From BCD1 sp965230565 (GTDB lineage: Bacteria > Bacteroidota > Bacteroidia > Chitinophagales > Saprospiraceae), in the NCBI GenBank assembly GCA_965230565.1, contig CBDDLH010000016.1, forward strand, positions 1,240,001 through 1,304,000: DNA of 64,000 bases. Direction: 5' to 3'. The notes beneath the pieces are model-generated. The model made no database searches, had not been told where the DNA came from, and was given only the letters and a program-made list of their open reading frames with translations. A program made the position numbers and the translations under genes. Shown here one piece after another: positions 1-8,843 of the stretch (positions within the stretch are counted from its first letter, which is position 1; the number at the start of each line of letters is the position of its first letter).

Positions 1-1406
1 TCATCTCCCTGAAAATGCAATTGCTTAACGGGCTCCAAAAAACCTGTGATCCGATGACTAAATTCCCATCGGCCATTTCCATTCTTTTTCAGGACGATCA
101 ACCCTGTATAGGTACCCTGGATAAGAATGTCGCTTCTCTCAGGATGCCTTATTGTAGAAAACCCTCCCGTAATTTGGGAGATGCGTTCAAAATTGTTCCC
201 TTCGACCAAAAATGTTCCTTCATTATGTCCACAAATGAGTTGGTCATCAATAATTTCCAACCCCCAGACCTGCCCCTGGGCCCCTTTAATGATTTCAAAA
301 TCAGATTCCTGGGAAAACCCCTGAACCTCAGCCCATTTTTTGACAAAAAGGCCTTGATTAGTACCCAAATACAAATTGTCCCGGAAAATACATGCTGAAT
401 AAACCGTTCCTTCCCTACCGGTCTTATCCGAAAAATATTTGACAGGCGTATTCAATTCCAGCAGATCGATGCCCCTGTCCAGTCCACACCAGAGGTTCTT
501 ACGATCATCTTCAAAAAGGGCCAGTACCGTATTATTTTGCAAGGCAGTTTGCTGATTGATTTTGGTTATTATATTTCCATTTTTATCCAAAATAAAAAGT
601 CCGTCAAGGATAGTCCCAAATGCCAAATGGCCGTTGAAAAGTGTACACACCTTATTGATCTGGGCACTTTTAAAGTCTTCCTGGGCTTCATTGCTCCATG
701 CTGTTAAACTACCATTTTGGTATAAAAAAATTCCATCGTTTTCAGTGCAGACCAAAAAACTGTTTTGCTCAAGCGGCAGGATGCCAGTTACCTTTTTATC
801 CGAAAGCGACAAGGTGGCGGGTAATAATTCAAACTGTCCGGTTTTGTCAAATTTATAAATACCACTGTCAATAACCTGCACTAGCATTTGACCATCCACA
901 TCAAAAGCATACATGATGTTTCCGGGAGGAAGAATGTGAGTTACTTTTTTGTAATCGTATATGAATATTGAAGAGAAGGACTGGAAAAGTATAAAATCTT
1001 CCCCTTTTAGAATATGCCAAATTTCTTCCTTTTCTACCTCCTCCCGAATCGTACTATCGACAAGGGAATGATATTCAAGAGTGCTGGAATTATTCCTGTC
1101 CCAATATCCCAACTCCCCATATGCACCTGAAAAAACCAGGCCGTAATCATCACAAACTACTGACCTTATAGCTTGTTTATCAGGCAGTTGAAATAAATTC
1201 CAGTCAATTCCATTATACTCCAACAGCCCTTCCGTATTCCCAAAATACATTTTGCGATCGGACGCCTGGGTTATCATCCAGTTTTGATTATGAGCCTGGT
1301 AGTCTGATTTGGAAAAGTTGATAGTACGAGGTAATAATTGTGAAAAGACAGGTATGCTCAAGAGTACCAGGCAAAAAGGCAATATTACTCCCCTGATGAT
1401 CCCCAT
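1..1406 (-). CDS. Reg_prop-type ligand-sensing protein, N-terminal part (cut by window edge)
   Basis: The minus strand stays open from an ATG at 1406 to base 1, at least 468 codons, so the C-terminus lies outside the window. Residues 1-22 form a signal peptide ending VFSQ. The rest has the repeated short beta-blade pattern of two-component-regulator propellers, for example MYFGNTEGLLEYNG (about residues 53-66), NLWCGLDRGIDLLE and NLYLGTNQGLF. In Bacteroidota such propellers form the periplasmic sensor of LuxR-type or hybrid histidine-kinase regulators with a Y_Y_Y domain. Which output domain this one carries cannot be seen. An in-frame TAA lies just upstream of the ATG, which supports the start. 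Propeller assignment is firm; ligand and output are unknown. Confidence 0.75.
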   Translation of the reverse strand, partial: MGIIRGVILPFCLVLLSIPVFSQLLPRTINFSKSDYQAHNQNWMITQASDRKMYFGNTEGLLEYNGIDWNLFQLPDKQAIRSVVCDDYGLVFSGAYGELGYWDRNNSSTLEYHSLVDSTIREEVEKEEIWHILKGEDFILFQSFSSIFIYDYKKVTHILPPGNIMYAFDVDGQMLVQVIDSGIYKFDKTGQFELLPATLSLSDKKVTGILPLEQNSFLVCTENDGIFLYQNGSLTAWSNEAQEDFKSAQINKVCTLFNGHLAFGTILDGLFILDKNGNIITKINQQTALQNNTVLALFEDDRKNLWCGLDRGIDLLELNTPVKYFSDKTGREGTVYSACIFRDNLYLGTNQGLFVKKWAEVQGFSQESDFEIIKGAQGQVWGLEIIDDQLICGHNEGTFLVEGNNFERISQITGGFSTIRHPERSDILIQGTYTGLIVLKKNGNGRWEFSHRITGFLEPVKQLHFQGD

Positions 1407-1487
1407 ACACAATAGTTAGCGTGTTTGAAATTGAATTTAGTAATCAAATGATTGAGGGAAAAATAAAAAAAGTTTCCAACCTTCCTA

Positions 1488-2372
1488 TTAATACCCCGGA
1501 GCTGATCCTCCAATTTTTTCGATAGGATGCCAGGTTGTTTTAATTTCCTGCAAATCAGTAATCAGATATAAACTTTGAGCATCTTCCTCCATCCAATCCT
1601 GATCGAATGCCTTTATTCGCTTCACATTCGAAATAGACTTTTCCTCCAAAAGCTTAATATCGTCTTTGTTGTCACCACAGTAAACAATTGCATTTACATC
1701 CATATGTATTGCAGCATGTCCAATGATCTCTTCTGTATTCCCCGTAAGAATATTAACAACTCCTCCCGGAACATCAGAATCGTTTAAAACTTCAGCAAAA
1801 GTTATGGAACAAAGTGGCTTGTCGGTCGAAGCTAAAAGTACGCAAGTATTTCCACCGGCAATAACCGGGGCAACAGCTGAAACCAATCCGATCAGTGAAG
1901 TTTGTTGATCGGTGAAGATGGTCACAACTCCCATGGGTTCAGGAACTGAAAAATTGAAATGGGAACTCGCTACGGGATTGATACTTCCGGCAACTTGCTG
2001 GTATTTATCGCACCATCCGGCGTAATACACTAAACGGTCGATAGCTAAATTCACTTCAGCTTCCGCCTCTTTTTTGGAGCTTCCCTGCCGAATCAATTCG
2101 TCAATGAACTGTGCCTTTCTACCTTCCAGCATCTCCCCTATCCGGTAAAGGATCTGGCTGCGATTATAGGCTGTACGACCACTCCATCCCCCAAAGGCTC
2201 CCCGTGCAGCTACGACTGCATTACGAAAGTCTTTCCTGGAGGAGAGGCATACATTGGCCAGCACTTCCCCATCCTTGTCCTTAGGTGCATAATAACGACC
2301 TGACTCAGTCCTGGGAAATTTACCGCCGATATATAATTTGTATGTTTTCAGAATTTCGATGCGTTTATCCAT
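1488..2372 (-). CDS. Short aldehyde-dehydrogenase-like protein without catalytic domain (probable pseudoenzyme)
   Basis: 294 residues that align end to end with only the N-terminal coenzyme-binding part of the neighbouring full-length aldehyde dehydrogenase (LYIGGKF against LFINGKF, YYAGWCDKY against YYAGWADKL, PVIAGGNTCVLLAS against PALATGNTIVIKPA, DVPGGVVNILTG against GLPDGVVNVVTG). The WNFP and IKPAE motifs are replaced, and the GQxC nucleophile and the catalytic Glu region are absent. It ends with a tail containing TTWHPI. Two-domain ALDH16 enzymes are known to carry a similar dead second domain, and this looks like a separate-gene version of it. A partner or structural role beside the upstream active enzyme is inferred. 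The frame is intact and the ATG is clear. Confidence 0.75.
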   Translation of the reverse strand: MDKRIEILKTYKLYIGGKFPRTESGRYYAPKDKDGEVLANVCLSSRKDFRNAVVAARGAFGGWSGRTAYNRSQILYRIGEMLEGRKAQFIDELIRQGSSKKEAEAEVNLAIDRLVYYAGWCDKYQQVAGSINPVASSHFNFSVPEPMGVVTIFTDQQTSLIGLVSAVAPVIAGGNTCVLLASTDKPLCSITFAEVLNDSDVPGGVVNILTGNTEEIIGHAAIHMDVNAIVYCGDNKDDIKLLEEKSISNVKRIKAFDQDWMEEDAQSLYLITDLQEIKTTWHPIEKIGGSAPGY

Positions 2373-2399
2373 ATCAAAATGGTTCTTTATGCGAAATAT

Positions 2400-2490
2400 T
2401 TTAACCGCAAGGTGCGCAAAGGATTCGCCAAGTACCCAAGGAATTTTCTCTTTGCGATCCTTGCGATTTCCTTGCGATCTTGCGGTTAAA
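2400..2490. repeat. Intergenic inverted-repeat element, CGCAAGG family
   Basis: Fills the gap between the two aldehyde dehydrogenase genes. The outer arms TTTAACCGCAAG (2400-2411) and CTTGCGGTTAAA (2479-2490) are exact reverse complements. Between them the word TTGCG recurs with a period of about 10-11 bases. A half copy of the same family lies at 39161-39203. Function unknown; in RNA it could fold as a long imperfect hairpin. Confidence 0.6.
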
Positions 2491-2505
2491 TTTCGCTAAA
2501 TGAGT

Positions 2506-3960
2506 TTATTCAAATTTCAAATACGGTTCTAAGCCATGTAAACCTCCTTCCCTGCCAAAACCACTTTCCTTGTAACCGCCAAATGGAGAAGTCGGATCAA
2601 ATTTGTTATACGTATTGGCCCATACAACCCCGGCCCTCATTTGGGTGGTGAGGTTGAAAATTTTGGAGCCTTTATCCGTCCAGACTCCTGCTGAGAGTCC
2701 GTACTCGGTATTATTTGCTTTCGTGATTACTTCATCAATAGTCCTGAATGTCTGCACGGCCAGTACCGGGCCAAAGATCTCTTCCCGGGCAAGAATGCTC
2801 GACTGAGCTACATCCAGGAATAATGTCGGCCTACACCAATACCCCTTTTTGGGAATGGAGCAAGAGCTTTCATAGAATTCATTGCCTTCATCCTTTCCGA
2901 CTTTCAGGTAATGTTCAATTGTTTTTAGCTGACCTGCAGAGTTTATGGCTCCAACGTCTGTATTTTTATCCAATGGATCTCCAACGATCAGGGTTTCTAT
3001 CCTGTGTTTGAGTTTTTCAATAACCTCTACATACACTGATTCCTGAACAAAAAGTCGTGAACCGGCACAACAAACATGACCCTGGTTGAAGAAAATGCCA
3101 TTGACAATTCCCTCGACGGCCTGATTGATCGGCGCATCTTCAAAAATGATGTTGGCTGCTTTGCCACCAAGTTCCAAAGTCAGTTTTTTACCGGAACCTG
3201 CAATAGACTTCTGTATAATCTTTCCAACTTGGGTAGAACCCGTGAAGGCAATCTTATCGATGTCAGGATGCTGAACAATCGCCGCTCCCGTTTCTCCTGC
3301 TCCCGTAACCACATTAACCACCCCATCCGGCAATCCGGACTCCTTGATCAATTCCGCTAGTTTGATAATGGTGAGGGAAGTCGTTTCAGCAGGTTTAATG
3401 ACAATGGTATTCCCCGTAGCCAGAGCCGGAGCGATTTTCCAGGCTGCCATTAACAGGGGAAAATTCCATGGAATGATCTGTCCTGCTACGCCATGGGAAC
3501 TAAATTTACGATTTGGAAAGGCATAATCCAATTTATCCGCCCAACCTGCGTAATAGAAAAAATGAGCAGCCACCAACGGTATATCGATATCTCTTGATTC
3601 CCGGATTGGTTTACCTCCGTCCATGGTTTCGAGGACAGAAAATTCTCTGGCTCTTTCCTGTATCAACCTGGCTATCCGATAGATATATTTTCCACGGTCC
3701 TTTCCGGACATTTTAGACCAGACCTCATCATAGGCCTTTCTCGCGGCTTTGACCGCTTTATCGACGTCCTTTTTTCCGGCAAGGGCAATATCACAGATCT
3801 TTTCTTCCGTCGCCGGATTGATGCTATCGAAATATTCTCCTCCGGCTGGTTTCACAAACTTCCCATTGATAAAAAGATCATAACGATCCTTTATCTGCAC
3901 ATGCCCTGTACTTTCAGGAGCGGGAGCCAGATCCCAGGTTTGTTTATTTTTTTTGGCCAT
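2506..3960 (-). CDS. NAD(P)-dependent aldehyde dehydrogenase
   Basis: 484 residues, a normal length for the family, oxidising an aldehyde to a carboxylic acid with NAD(P). Visible landmarks are the WNFP motif (Asn166), VIKPAE (Lys189), the FTGS nucleotide loop (about 239-242), catalytic Glu in LELGGK (263) and the nucleophile Cys297 in NQGHVCCAGSR. The ATG at 3960 is preferred over a TTG at 3975. It lies 80 bases downstream of deoC and just upstream of the short ALDH-like gene. Since DeoC releases acetaldehyde from deoxyribose 5-phosphate, acetaldehyde oxidation is a plausible but unproven role. Confidence 0.93.
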   Translation of the reverse strand: MAKKNKQTWDLAPAPESTGHVQIKDRYDLFINGKFVKPAGGEYFDSINPATEEKICDIALAGKKDVDKAVKAARKAYDEVWSKMSGKDRGKYIYRIARLIQERAREFSVLETMDGGKPIRESRDIDIPLVAAHFFYYAGWADKLDYAFPNRKFSSHGVAGQIIPWNFPLLMAAWKIAPALATGNTIVIKPAETTSLTIIKLAELIKESGLPDGVVNVVTGAGETGAAIVQHPDIDKIAFTGSTQVGKIIQKSIAGSGKKLTLELGGKAANIIFEDAPINQAVEGIVNGIFFNQGHVCCAGSRLFVQESVYVEVIEKLKHRIETLIVGDPLDKNTDVGAINSAGQLKTIEHYLKVGKDEGNEFYESSCSIPKKGYWCRPTLFLDVAQSSILAREEIFGPVLAVQTFRTIDEVITKANNTEYGLSAGVWTDKGSKIFNLTTQMRAGVVWANTYNKFDPTSPFGGYKESGFGREGGLHGLEPYLKFE

Positions 3961-3976
3961 TGTTATTTTTTTCAAG

Positions 3977-4023
3977 AAGGCAAAACCTTTTCATCCCGAA
4001 AGCCAAGGCAAAGGTGTCGCCTT
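3977..4023. repeat. Imperfect hairpin between deoC and aldehyde dehydrogenase
   Basis: The arms AAGGCAAAACCTT (3977-3989) and AAGGTGTCGCCTT (4011-4023) pair at 11 of 13 positions. The loop contains CATCCCGAA, a word also found in the long hairpin at 46834-46889. There is no T tract typical of a terminator on the coding strand, so it may be an mRNA processing or attenuating element, or merely an intergenic repeat. Confidence 0.35.
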
Positions 4024-4040
4024 AATTAATCCTATCTATA

Positions 4041-4961
4041 TCAATCTATAGCAAAGTAATCTGCAGATTGGTATGCTCCGGTCTTTTGTTTTACCAATTG
4101 CAACAATACATCATTGGCCAGACTTGAAGCACCAAATCGGAACCAATGATTATTCAGCCAGTCCTGGCCAAGTACTTCTTTAACCATGATCAGGTAATGT
4201 AATGCCAACTTAGACTTCGAGATGCCTCCTGCAGGTTTCATTCCGATCATTTCTCCGGTTTTGAGATAATGATCCCGGATAGCCTCGAGCATAACCAGCG
4301 TGACGGGCATGGTTGCTGCCGGCTTTATTTTACCGGTTGAAGTCTTGATAAAATCAGCTCCGGCAAGAATAGCGATATCACTTGCGCGTCGTACTTTGTC
4401 GAATGATCCCAGTTCACCTGTTTCCAGAATGACTTTTAGCCTTGCCTTGCCGCAAGCCTGCTTGACAGCAGCAATTTCATCAAACACATAATTGTAATCT
4501 CCTGCATGGAATTTCCCCCGGGAGATGACCATATCGACTTCATCAGCTCCCTCTCCTACCGCAAACTTTGTCTCTTCGAGTTTAATGGCCAAAGAAGATT
4601 GTCCACTTGGAAAAGCTGTCGCAACAGAAGCAACACCGATACCGGAGCCTTCAAGCTCTTTCTTAGCAACCTTTACCAGGGAAGGGTATACGCAAACCGC
4701 AGCGACTGTTGGTAAACCTTCATAGGAATCATGCAGGTGTTTTGCCTTATAGGCCAATTGACGCACCTTGCCAGGCGAATCTTTCCCCTCCAAAGTTGTA
4801 AGATCAATCATGTTTAAAACCATTTTCAATCCTTCAACCTTAGCTTGCTTTTTGATACTTCTGGTCTGAAAACGGGATGCACGCTCAATGACTCCGACCT
4901 GGTCCACACGGGGACTTAACCGGAAATCCACTTTGGGTTTTATTATTTTCTTTGAAGCCAT
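4041..4961 (-). CDS. deoC: Deoxyribose-phosphate aldolase
   Basis: 306 residues; cleaves 2-deoxyribose 5-phosphate to glyceraldehyde 3-phosphate and acetaldehyde in deoxynucleoside catabolism. The class I aldolase barrel is recognised from DEVDMVIS (Asp143 region), KVILETGEL and DFIKTSTGK, with Lys206 as the Schiff-base lysine, plus the later MKPAGGI segment with the second lysine. It is about 45 residues longer at the N-terminus than compact DeoC proteins, as in the eukaryote-like long forms. The stop is 80 bases before the aldehyde dehydrogenase and the start 15 bases after the small membrane protein, so co-transcription is likely. Confidence 0.93.
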   Translation of the reverse strand: MASKKIIKPKVDFRLSPRVDQVGVIERASRFQTRSIKKQAKVEGLKMVLNMIDLTTLEGKDSPGKVRQLAYKAKHLHDSYEGLPTVAAVCVYPSLVKVAKKELEGSGIGVASVATAFPSGQSSLAIKLEETKFAVGEGADEVDMVISRGKFHAGDYNYVFDEIAAVKQACGKARLKVILETGELGSFDKVRRASDIAILAGADFIKTSTGKIKPAATMPVTLVMLEAIRDHYLKTGEMIGMKPAGGISKSKLALHYLIMVKEVLGQDWLNNHWFRFGASSLANDVLLQLVKQKTGAYQSADYFAID

Positions 4962-4976
4962 AAACTTCTTCTTTTC

Positions 4977-5459
4977 TTAAACTAACAGAAAAATAGCTAC
5001 CGCAATTGCAGCTATGAATAATACTTCCAGTACATTTCCCCAAAACTGGCTTTTCACCTTTATGTTAATCAGTGAAATAACGGAAGCGATAACCCCGACT
5101 CCGACATAAAATCCCACTGATCTCATGTCAAGTGTCAGGTCCAAACCAGTATCATTTTTTATAGCCGGAATGACCTGCAGGGCAATGAAGTGAAAGATAA
5201 TTCCCAAGCCCGAGACCAAAAGGCCTGCCAACAATAACCAAAGCCCACCGATGTTTTTTCGGATCTTGATGATGCTCCGTAACGTTGAGGTAACAACGAT
5301 CCAAAAAATCACCAGTTTGATCCCTACCAGCACCTTTTCCGCATCAATTAATTTGGTAATAAAAAGATGCAGTAAAGTCAGCAGGATAGCCAGAACGATA
5401 CTGCTGATCAGTACCGTTCTGAATACTACACTTTGGTTGACCCTTGCTTTTTGATCCAT
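4977..5459 (-). CDS. Small integral membrane protein, function unknown
   Basis: 160 residues with about five hydrophobic segments (roughly 14-36, 42-60, 71-93, 112-132, 140-159), a basic N-terminus (MDQKARVNQ) and short loops. I do not recognise a family. It lies between the tricorn-like protease (6-base gap) and deoC (15-base gap) on the same strand, so it is almost certainly co-transcribed with them. No catalytic or ligand motif is visible. Confidence 0.75.
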   Translation of the reverse strand: MDQKARVNQSVVFRTVLISSIVLAILLTLLHLFITKLIDAEKVLVGIKLVIFWIVVTSTLRSIIKIRKNIGGLWLLLAGLLVSGLGIIFHFIALQVIPAIKNDTGLDLTLDMRSVGFYVGVGVIASVISLINIKVKSQFWGNVLEVLFIAAIAVAIFLLV

Positions 5460-5465
5460 CAGGTT

Positions 5466-8400
5466 TTATTTATCTATTTGCTGGAGCAATATCTCCACTG
5501 CTTTTTTCAGCTGATCATCCTGTCCCTTGGCCTTGGAATCAGGAGCATTTTCAACAAGCACATCCGGAACCGCAGGCCCATGTTCCATGTTTTCCTCCGT
5601 AGCTTTAACGAACCAGGCACGGAAAGGCATTCTGACGTAACTACCGTCAACCAAACCATATCCACCTGTTGAGATCACCGCACCAAATGTAGGCTGTCCA
5701 ACCAATGTTCCGAAACCAAGTGTTTTATAAGCATGACTGAAAATCTCTGCGTTGGAATAGCTATTTTCATTACAAAGCGCAACAGATGGCAAAGTCAACG
5801 GAGGGAAAGGTAACCTTTCCGCATATGGATAAGTTTCCTTGAATTTTTTGTGTTCCTTAAGCGATTTGGCAGCACCGCGAGGAATGGTATAGGCATGCTG
5901 ACGTGGGCTAAGCACAGCCATCAACATATCTGTGGTCCATCCACCACCGTTGAAACGAACATCAATGACAATTCCTTTTTTACCGTAACCGCTGGCCATG
6001 AGTTCTCTTTCAAAACGTTCAAAACTGGTCCATCCCATCGCACGGATATGGATATACCCCAGTTGACCATCTGAATAAAGATCCGTCAGGCGTTTTTGCT
6101 CTTTGATCCAGGCCTCATATTTTTCTGTATTCAGGGAGGTTGCAGGTCTGATCACGACTTCCCGGGTCGTCCCGTCTGAAGCTTTCACTGTCAATAATGT
6201 CCTTTCATTGGCGGCACCTTCCAGTAGTTCATAAAAATTCTCATCTCCATTTACGGAAATACCATTTATTGCAGAGATAATTTCACCAACCTCCAATTGA
6301 CTGTTTTCTCTGTCAGCCGGACTATCCGGAATAATGGAGGTAATTTGTACGCCTTGTCTTCCAAGGGGTTTTAATTCGACGCCCAATAGTCCGGTCTGAT
6401 CTCTTTGCAATTCTTCAGGATTAGAGCCATACATGCCCATGTGGCTGGCATTCAATTGCCCAAGCATTTCGTTGAACATCACTCTGAAGTCCTGACTGGT
6501 CGATGCTGCGAGGGCACGTTTTTTGTATTTTGCCTTCAAGGCTTCCCAGTCTTCTCCATGAAATTCAGGATCGTAGAAGCCATCTCTCAATGCACGCCAT
6601 CCGTCCTCAAAGATCTGAGCTTTTTCCCCCTGATGGTCTATCTCAAGTTTAGCGGAAAAGGGCTGACCTTCCACCTTCTTCCCGGAAACAGCCAGTTTAT
6701 TGAATTTACCCCTGGAAACGAAATAAAGATTTTTCTGTTTTTCATCCCATTGAAGATTTCCGAGTGACATATCATCCAGGATAACTTTGGAATCACTACC
6801 ATCCCATTTGATACTCATGAAATTACGCTTGGTACTTCTACCGTTTCGCCCACTTCCATTAGCAGAAAAATAGAATGTTTCCCCATCCTTGGAGATCTCG
6901 ATTCCTCCCTCATTTCCAGGATAGGCAGTTACCTGCTCTAACCTATCATAGATGCCTTCAAAATCTATATCAATGGAAAAAGTTTCTGTAGAATCCTTTT
7001 TCTCACCGTTTTTCTTCCCGTTGCCATTTTTATCTTCCTCGTCTTCGTCATCTTCCCAGTCGCGTTTGGTTTTTTCCCAGTCTTCTTTCGTCAACCAGGC
7101 AAACCAAATATCGTTATCGGCATTATTTCTGTCAGAAACAAATGCCAGTTTGCTGCCATCAGCACTCCACACCGGAGAGTAATCATTCCTTGGGTGCATA
7201 CTCACATTTACAGGTGCCTTGCTATTGTCCGCAGCATGGATGTAGATTTCTGAATTGAAATTCAAATCTTCCAGTGCATAAGCTACCCATTTGGAATCAG
7301 GGCTCCAATTGGCGCCTGAAGGGGTATCCCATCCATTGAGCAGAGTAACCTCATTGGTCAGGGCTCCATTTTCATCAATATCTGCCACCAGCAACATGCC
7401 TCGCCCCCTCAGAATCAAAATTTTCTTGCGATCCGGAGATAATAAAAACCGGGCTTCTTCTTCAGGAGTACTGGTAACGGAAATAATTTCGGATTTGAAA
7501 GTTTTATAGAGATTGACCTGTGAAGTATCCGTGGATCTGGCCAGGAAAATATCCTTATTGCCTTTTCTGTCAGAAATGAAGAGCAAAGTAGTATCGTTGA
7601 GCCATTGAGGATTCTGCTCGCGGGCAGCATCATTGGTGATGACTTTTGTACGCTTTTTCTCTTTATCATTCTGTTTGACCACAAGATCACCTCGCACATT
7701 CAAGGCCACTAATTTACCGTTTGGAGACACATTGTAATCCCTGACATTATCGGAGAAAGTCTTTTTCTCAATAGGATCAAAACGGTAGTCCTGGCTTACG
7801 GTCACGTTAATTTTGGAAGGCTTTCCCTTACCAGCGATATTCATGAGGTAAAGATCCATACCACGCTCAAGTACGACCTTTTTTCCATCAGCTGAAACAT
7901 CATAATAACGAATTCCATCTTCTTTGAAATTAGTCAAACGCTCGGGTTCTCCTTGCTTCACACCTTCAACGATATTAACGGAATAGAGGTTGTATTTTCC
8001 GGAACGTGCGCTGACAAAATACAAAATGTTTCCAGGGCCCCAGTCAGGATAGATATCCTGGTTGTCAGAGGTGGTAATTTGATTATAATTTCCGGTTTTG
8101 GTATCAAACACCCAAATGTCACGATTTGCAGGACCGTTATAGGCCTCTCTGGCAATCCGGCAAGATCCTCTTTCGAAGGCAATATATCTGCCATCCGGAG
8201 AAACAACCGGGCTGAATCCAAGGGCATCCATTATTCGGGTTGGCGTACCTCCACCGGATTTGACGGCATGTATTTCGTATTCACGCTCGATCTGAGCAAA
8301 GGATCTTCTGGAAACAAAATAAATATTACCATTCGCTCCCCAACTAACTTGTCCATCGCTTGTTGAATGGTAAGTAATTCTGTTAGGCGCTCCTCCTTTG

Positions 8401-8687
8401 GCCTGGATGGTAAAAACGTCTGTATTGCCAAAACGGTTACTGGTAAAACAAATCGCCTGACCATCAGGGCTCCATTGCGGACCAGCTTCATAAGCTTCAT
8501 GGATAGTCAGCCTGTTGGCTTCCCCACCTGTGGATTTAACGGTCCAGATATCTCCTTGCCAGGAGAAAGCTACCTGGGAACCATCAGGACTAAGGGCCGG
8601 GTGTCGTAATAAGAGATCAGATGATTGCGCTATTGAAAATGAAGCAATAAAAATTGCTGAAAAAAGGGTTAGGAAATATTTCGTCAT
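5466..8687 (-). CDS. Exported tricorn-like S41 peptidase with WD40-like beta propellers
   Basis: 1073 residues from the ATG at 8687; upstream in-frame codons overlap the divergent promoter region and were not used. A signal peptide (residues 1-21) is followed by repeated SPDGxxxAF PD40 blades in two propeller regions, an acidic linker (DDEDEEDKNGNG), a PDZ domain (about 770-850) and the S41 catalytic domain. The tricorn tetrad can be matched as Ser748-His749 (NASHMG), Ser978 (SYSNAE) and Glu1035; the spacing between the two serines is 230 against 220 in archaeal tricorn. It should degrade peptides in the periplasm. First gene of a likely unit with the membrane protein and deoC. Confidence 0.9.
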   Translation of the reverse strand: MTKYFLTLFSAIFIASFSIAQSSDLLLRHPALSPDGSQVAFSWQGDIWTVKSTGGEANRLTIHEAYEAGPQWSPDGQAICFTSNRFGNTDVFTIQAKGGAPNRITYHSTSDGQVSWGANGNIYFVSRRSFAQIEREYEIHAVKSGGGTPTRIMDALGFSPVVSPDGRYIAFERGSCRIAREAYNGPANRDIWVFDTKTGNYNQITTSDNQDIYPDWGPGNILYFVSARSGKYNLYSVNIVEGVKQGEPERLTNFKEDGIRYYDVSADGKKVVLERGMDLYLMNIAGKGKPSKINVTVSQDYRFDPIEKKTFSDNVRDYNVSPNGKLVALNVRGDLVVKQNDKEKKRTKVITNDAAREQNPQWLNDTTLLFISDRKGNKDIFLARSTDTSQVNLYKTFKSEIISVTSTPEEEARFLLSPDRKKILILRGRGMLLVADIDENGALTNEVTLLNGWDTPSGANWSPDSKWVAYALEDLNFNSEIYIHAADNSKAPVNVSMHPRNDYSPVWSADGSKLAFVSDRNNADNDIWFAWLTKEDWEKTKRDWEDDEDEEDKNGNGKKNGEKKDSTETFSIDIDFEGIYDRLEQVTAYPGNEGGIEISKDGETFYFSANGSGRNGRSTKRNFMSIKWDGSDSKVILDDMSLGNLQWDEKQKNLYFVSRGKFNKLAVSGKKVEGQPFSAKLEIDHQGEKAQIFEDGWRALRDGFYDPEFHGEDWEALKAKYKKRALAASTSQDFRVMFNEMLGQLNASHMGMYGSNPEELQRDQTGLLGVELKPLGRQGVQITSIIPDSPADRENSQLEVGEIISAINGISVNGDENFYELLEGAANERTLLTVKASDGTTREVVIRPATSLNTEKYEAWIKEQKRLTDLYSDGQLGYIHIRAMGWTSFERFERELMASGYGKKGIVIDVRFNGGGWTTDMLMAVLSPRQHAYTIPRGAAKSLKEHKKFKETYPYAERLPFPPLTLPSVALCNENSYSNAEIFSHAYKTLGFGTLVGQPTFGAVISTGGYGLVDGSYVRMPFRAWFVKATEENMEHGPAVPDVLVENAPDSKAKGQDDQLKKAVEILLQQIDK

Positions 8688-8814
8688 TTTTATAAAAATT
8701 ATTGGTATGCAAATTTGTGGCAAGATACAAAATGCCATGAAAGTAAGAAAAAGCTGGTTTGGATAGTTTCTACGAAATTGACAATGGAATACTTCAATAA
8801 AAAACCATATTTTG

Positions 8815-8822
8815 TACTTTTG
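8815..8822 (+). promoter_or_regulatory. Candidate -7 promoter box before the HMG-CoA lyase-like gene
   Basis: TACTTTTG fits the Bacteroidota -7 consensus TAnnTTTG and lies 21 bases before the ATG, in the only non-coding gap between divergent genes. No TTTG was found at the expected upstream spacing, so the call is tentative. Confidence 0.3.
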
Positions 8823-8843
8823 GACAAACCTTAATTTCACAAA

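Noticed and set aside
6952..7182. Serine-rich 76-codon plus-strand frame opposite the tricorn-like protease
   Set aside because: The serine run is the complement of the acidic Asp/Glu linker of the real minus-strand gene.
8688..8840. Upstream extension of the tricorn-like protease by 51 codons
   Set aside because: It would remove the signal peptide from the N-terminus and run through the divergent promoter region; the ATG at 8687 begins a normal signal sequence.
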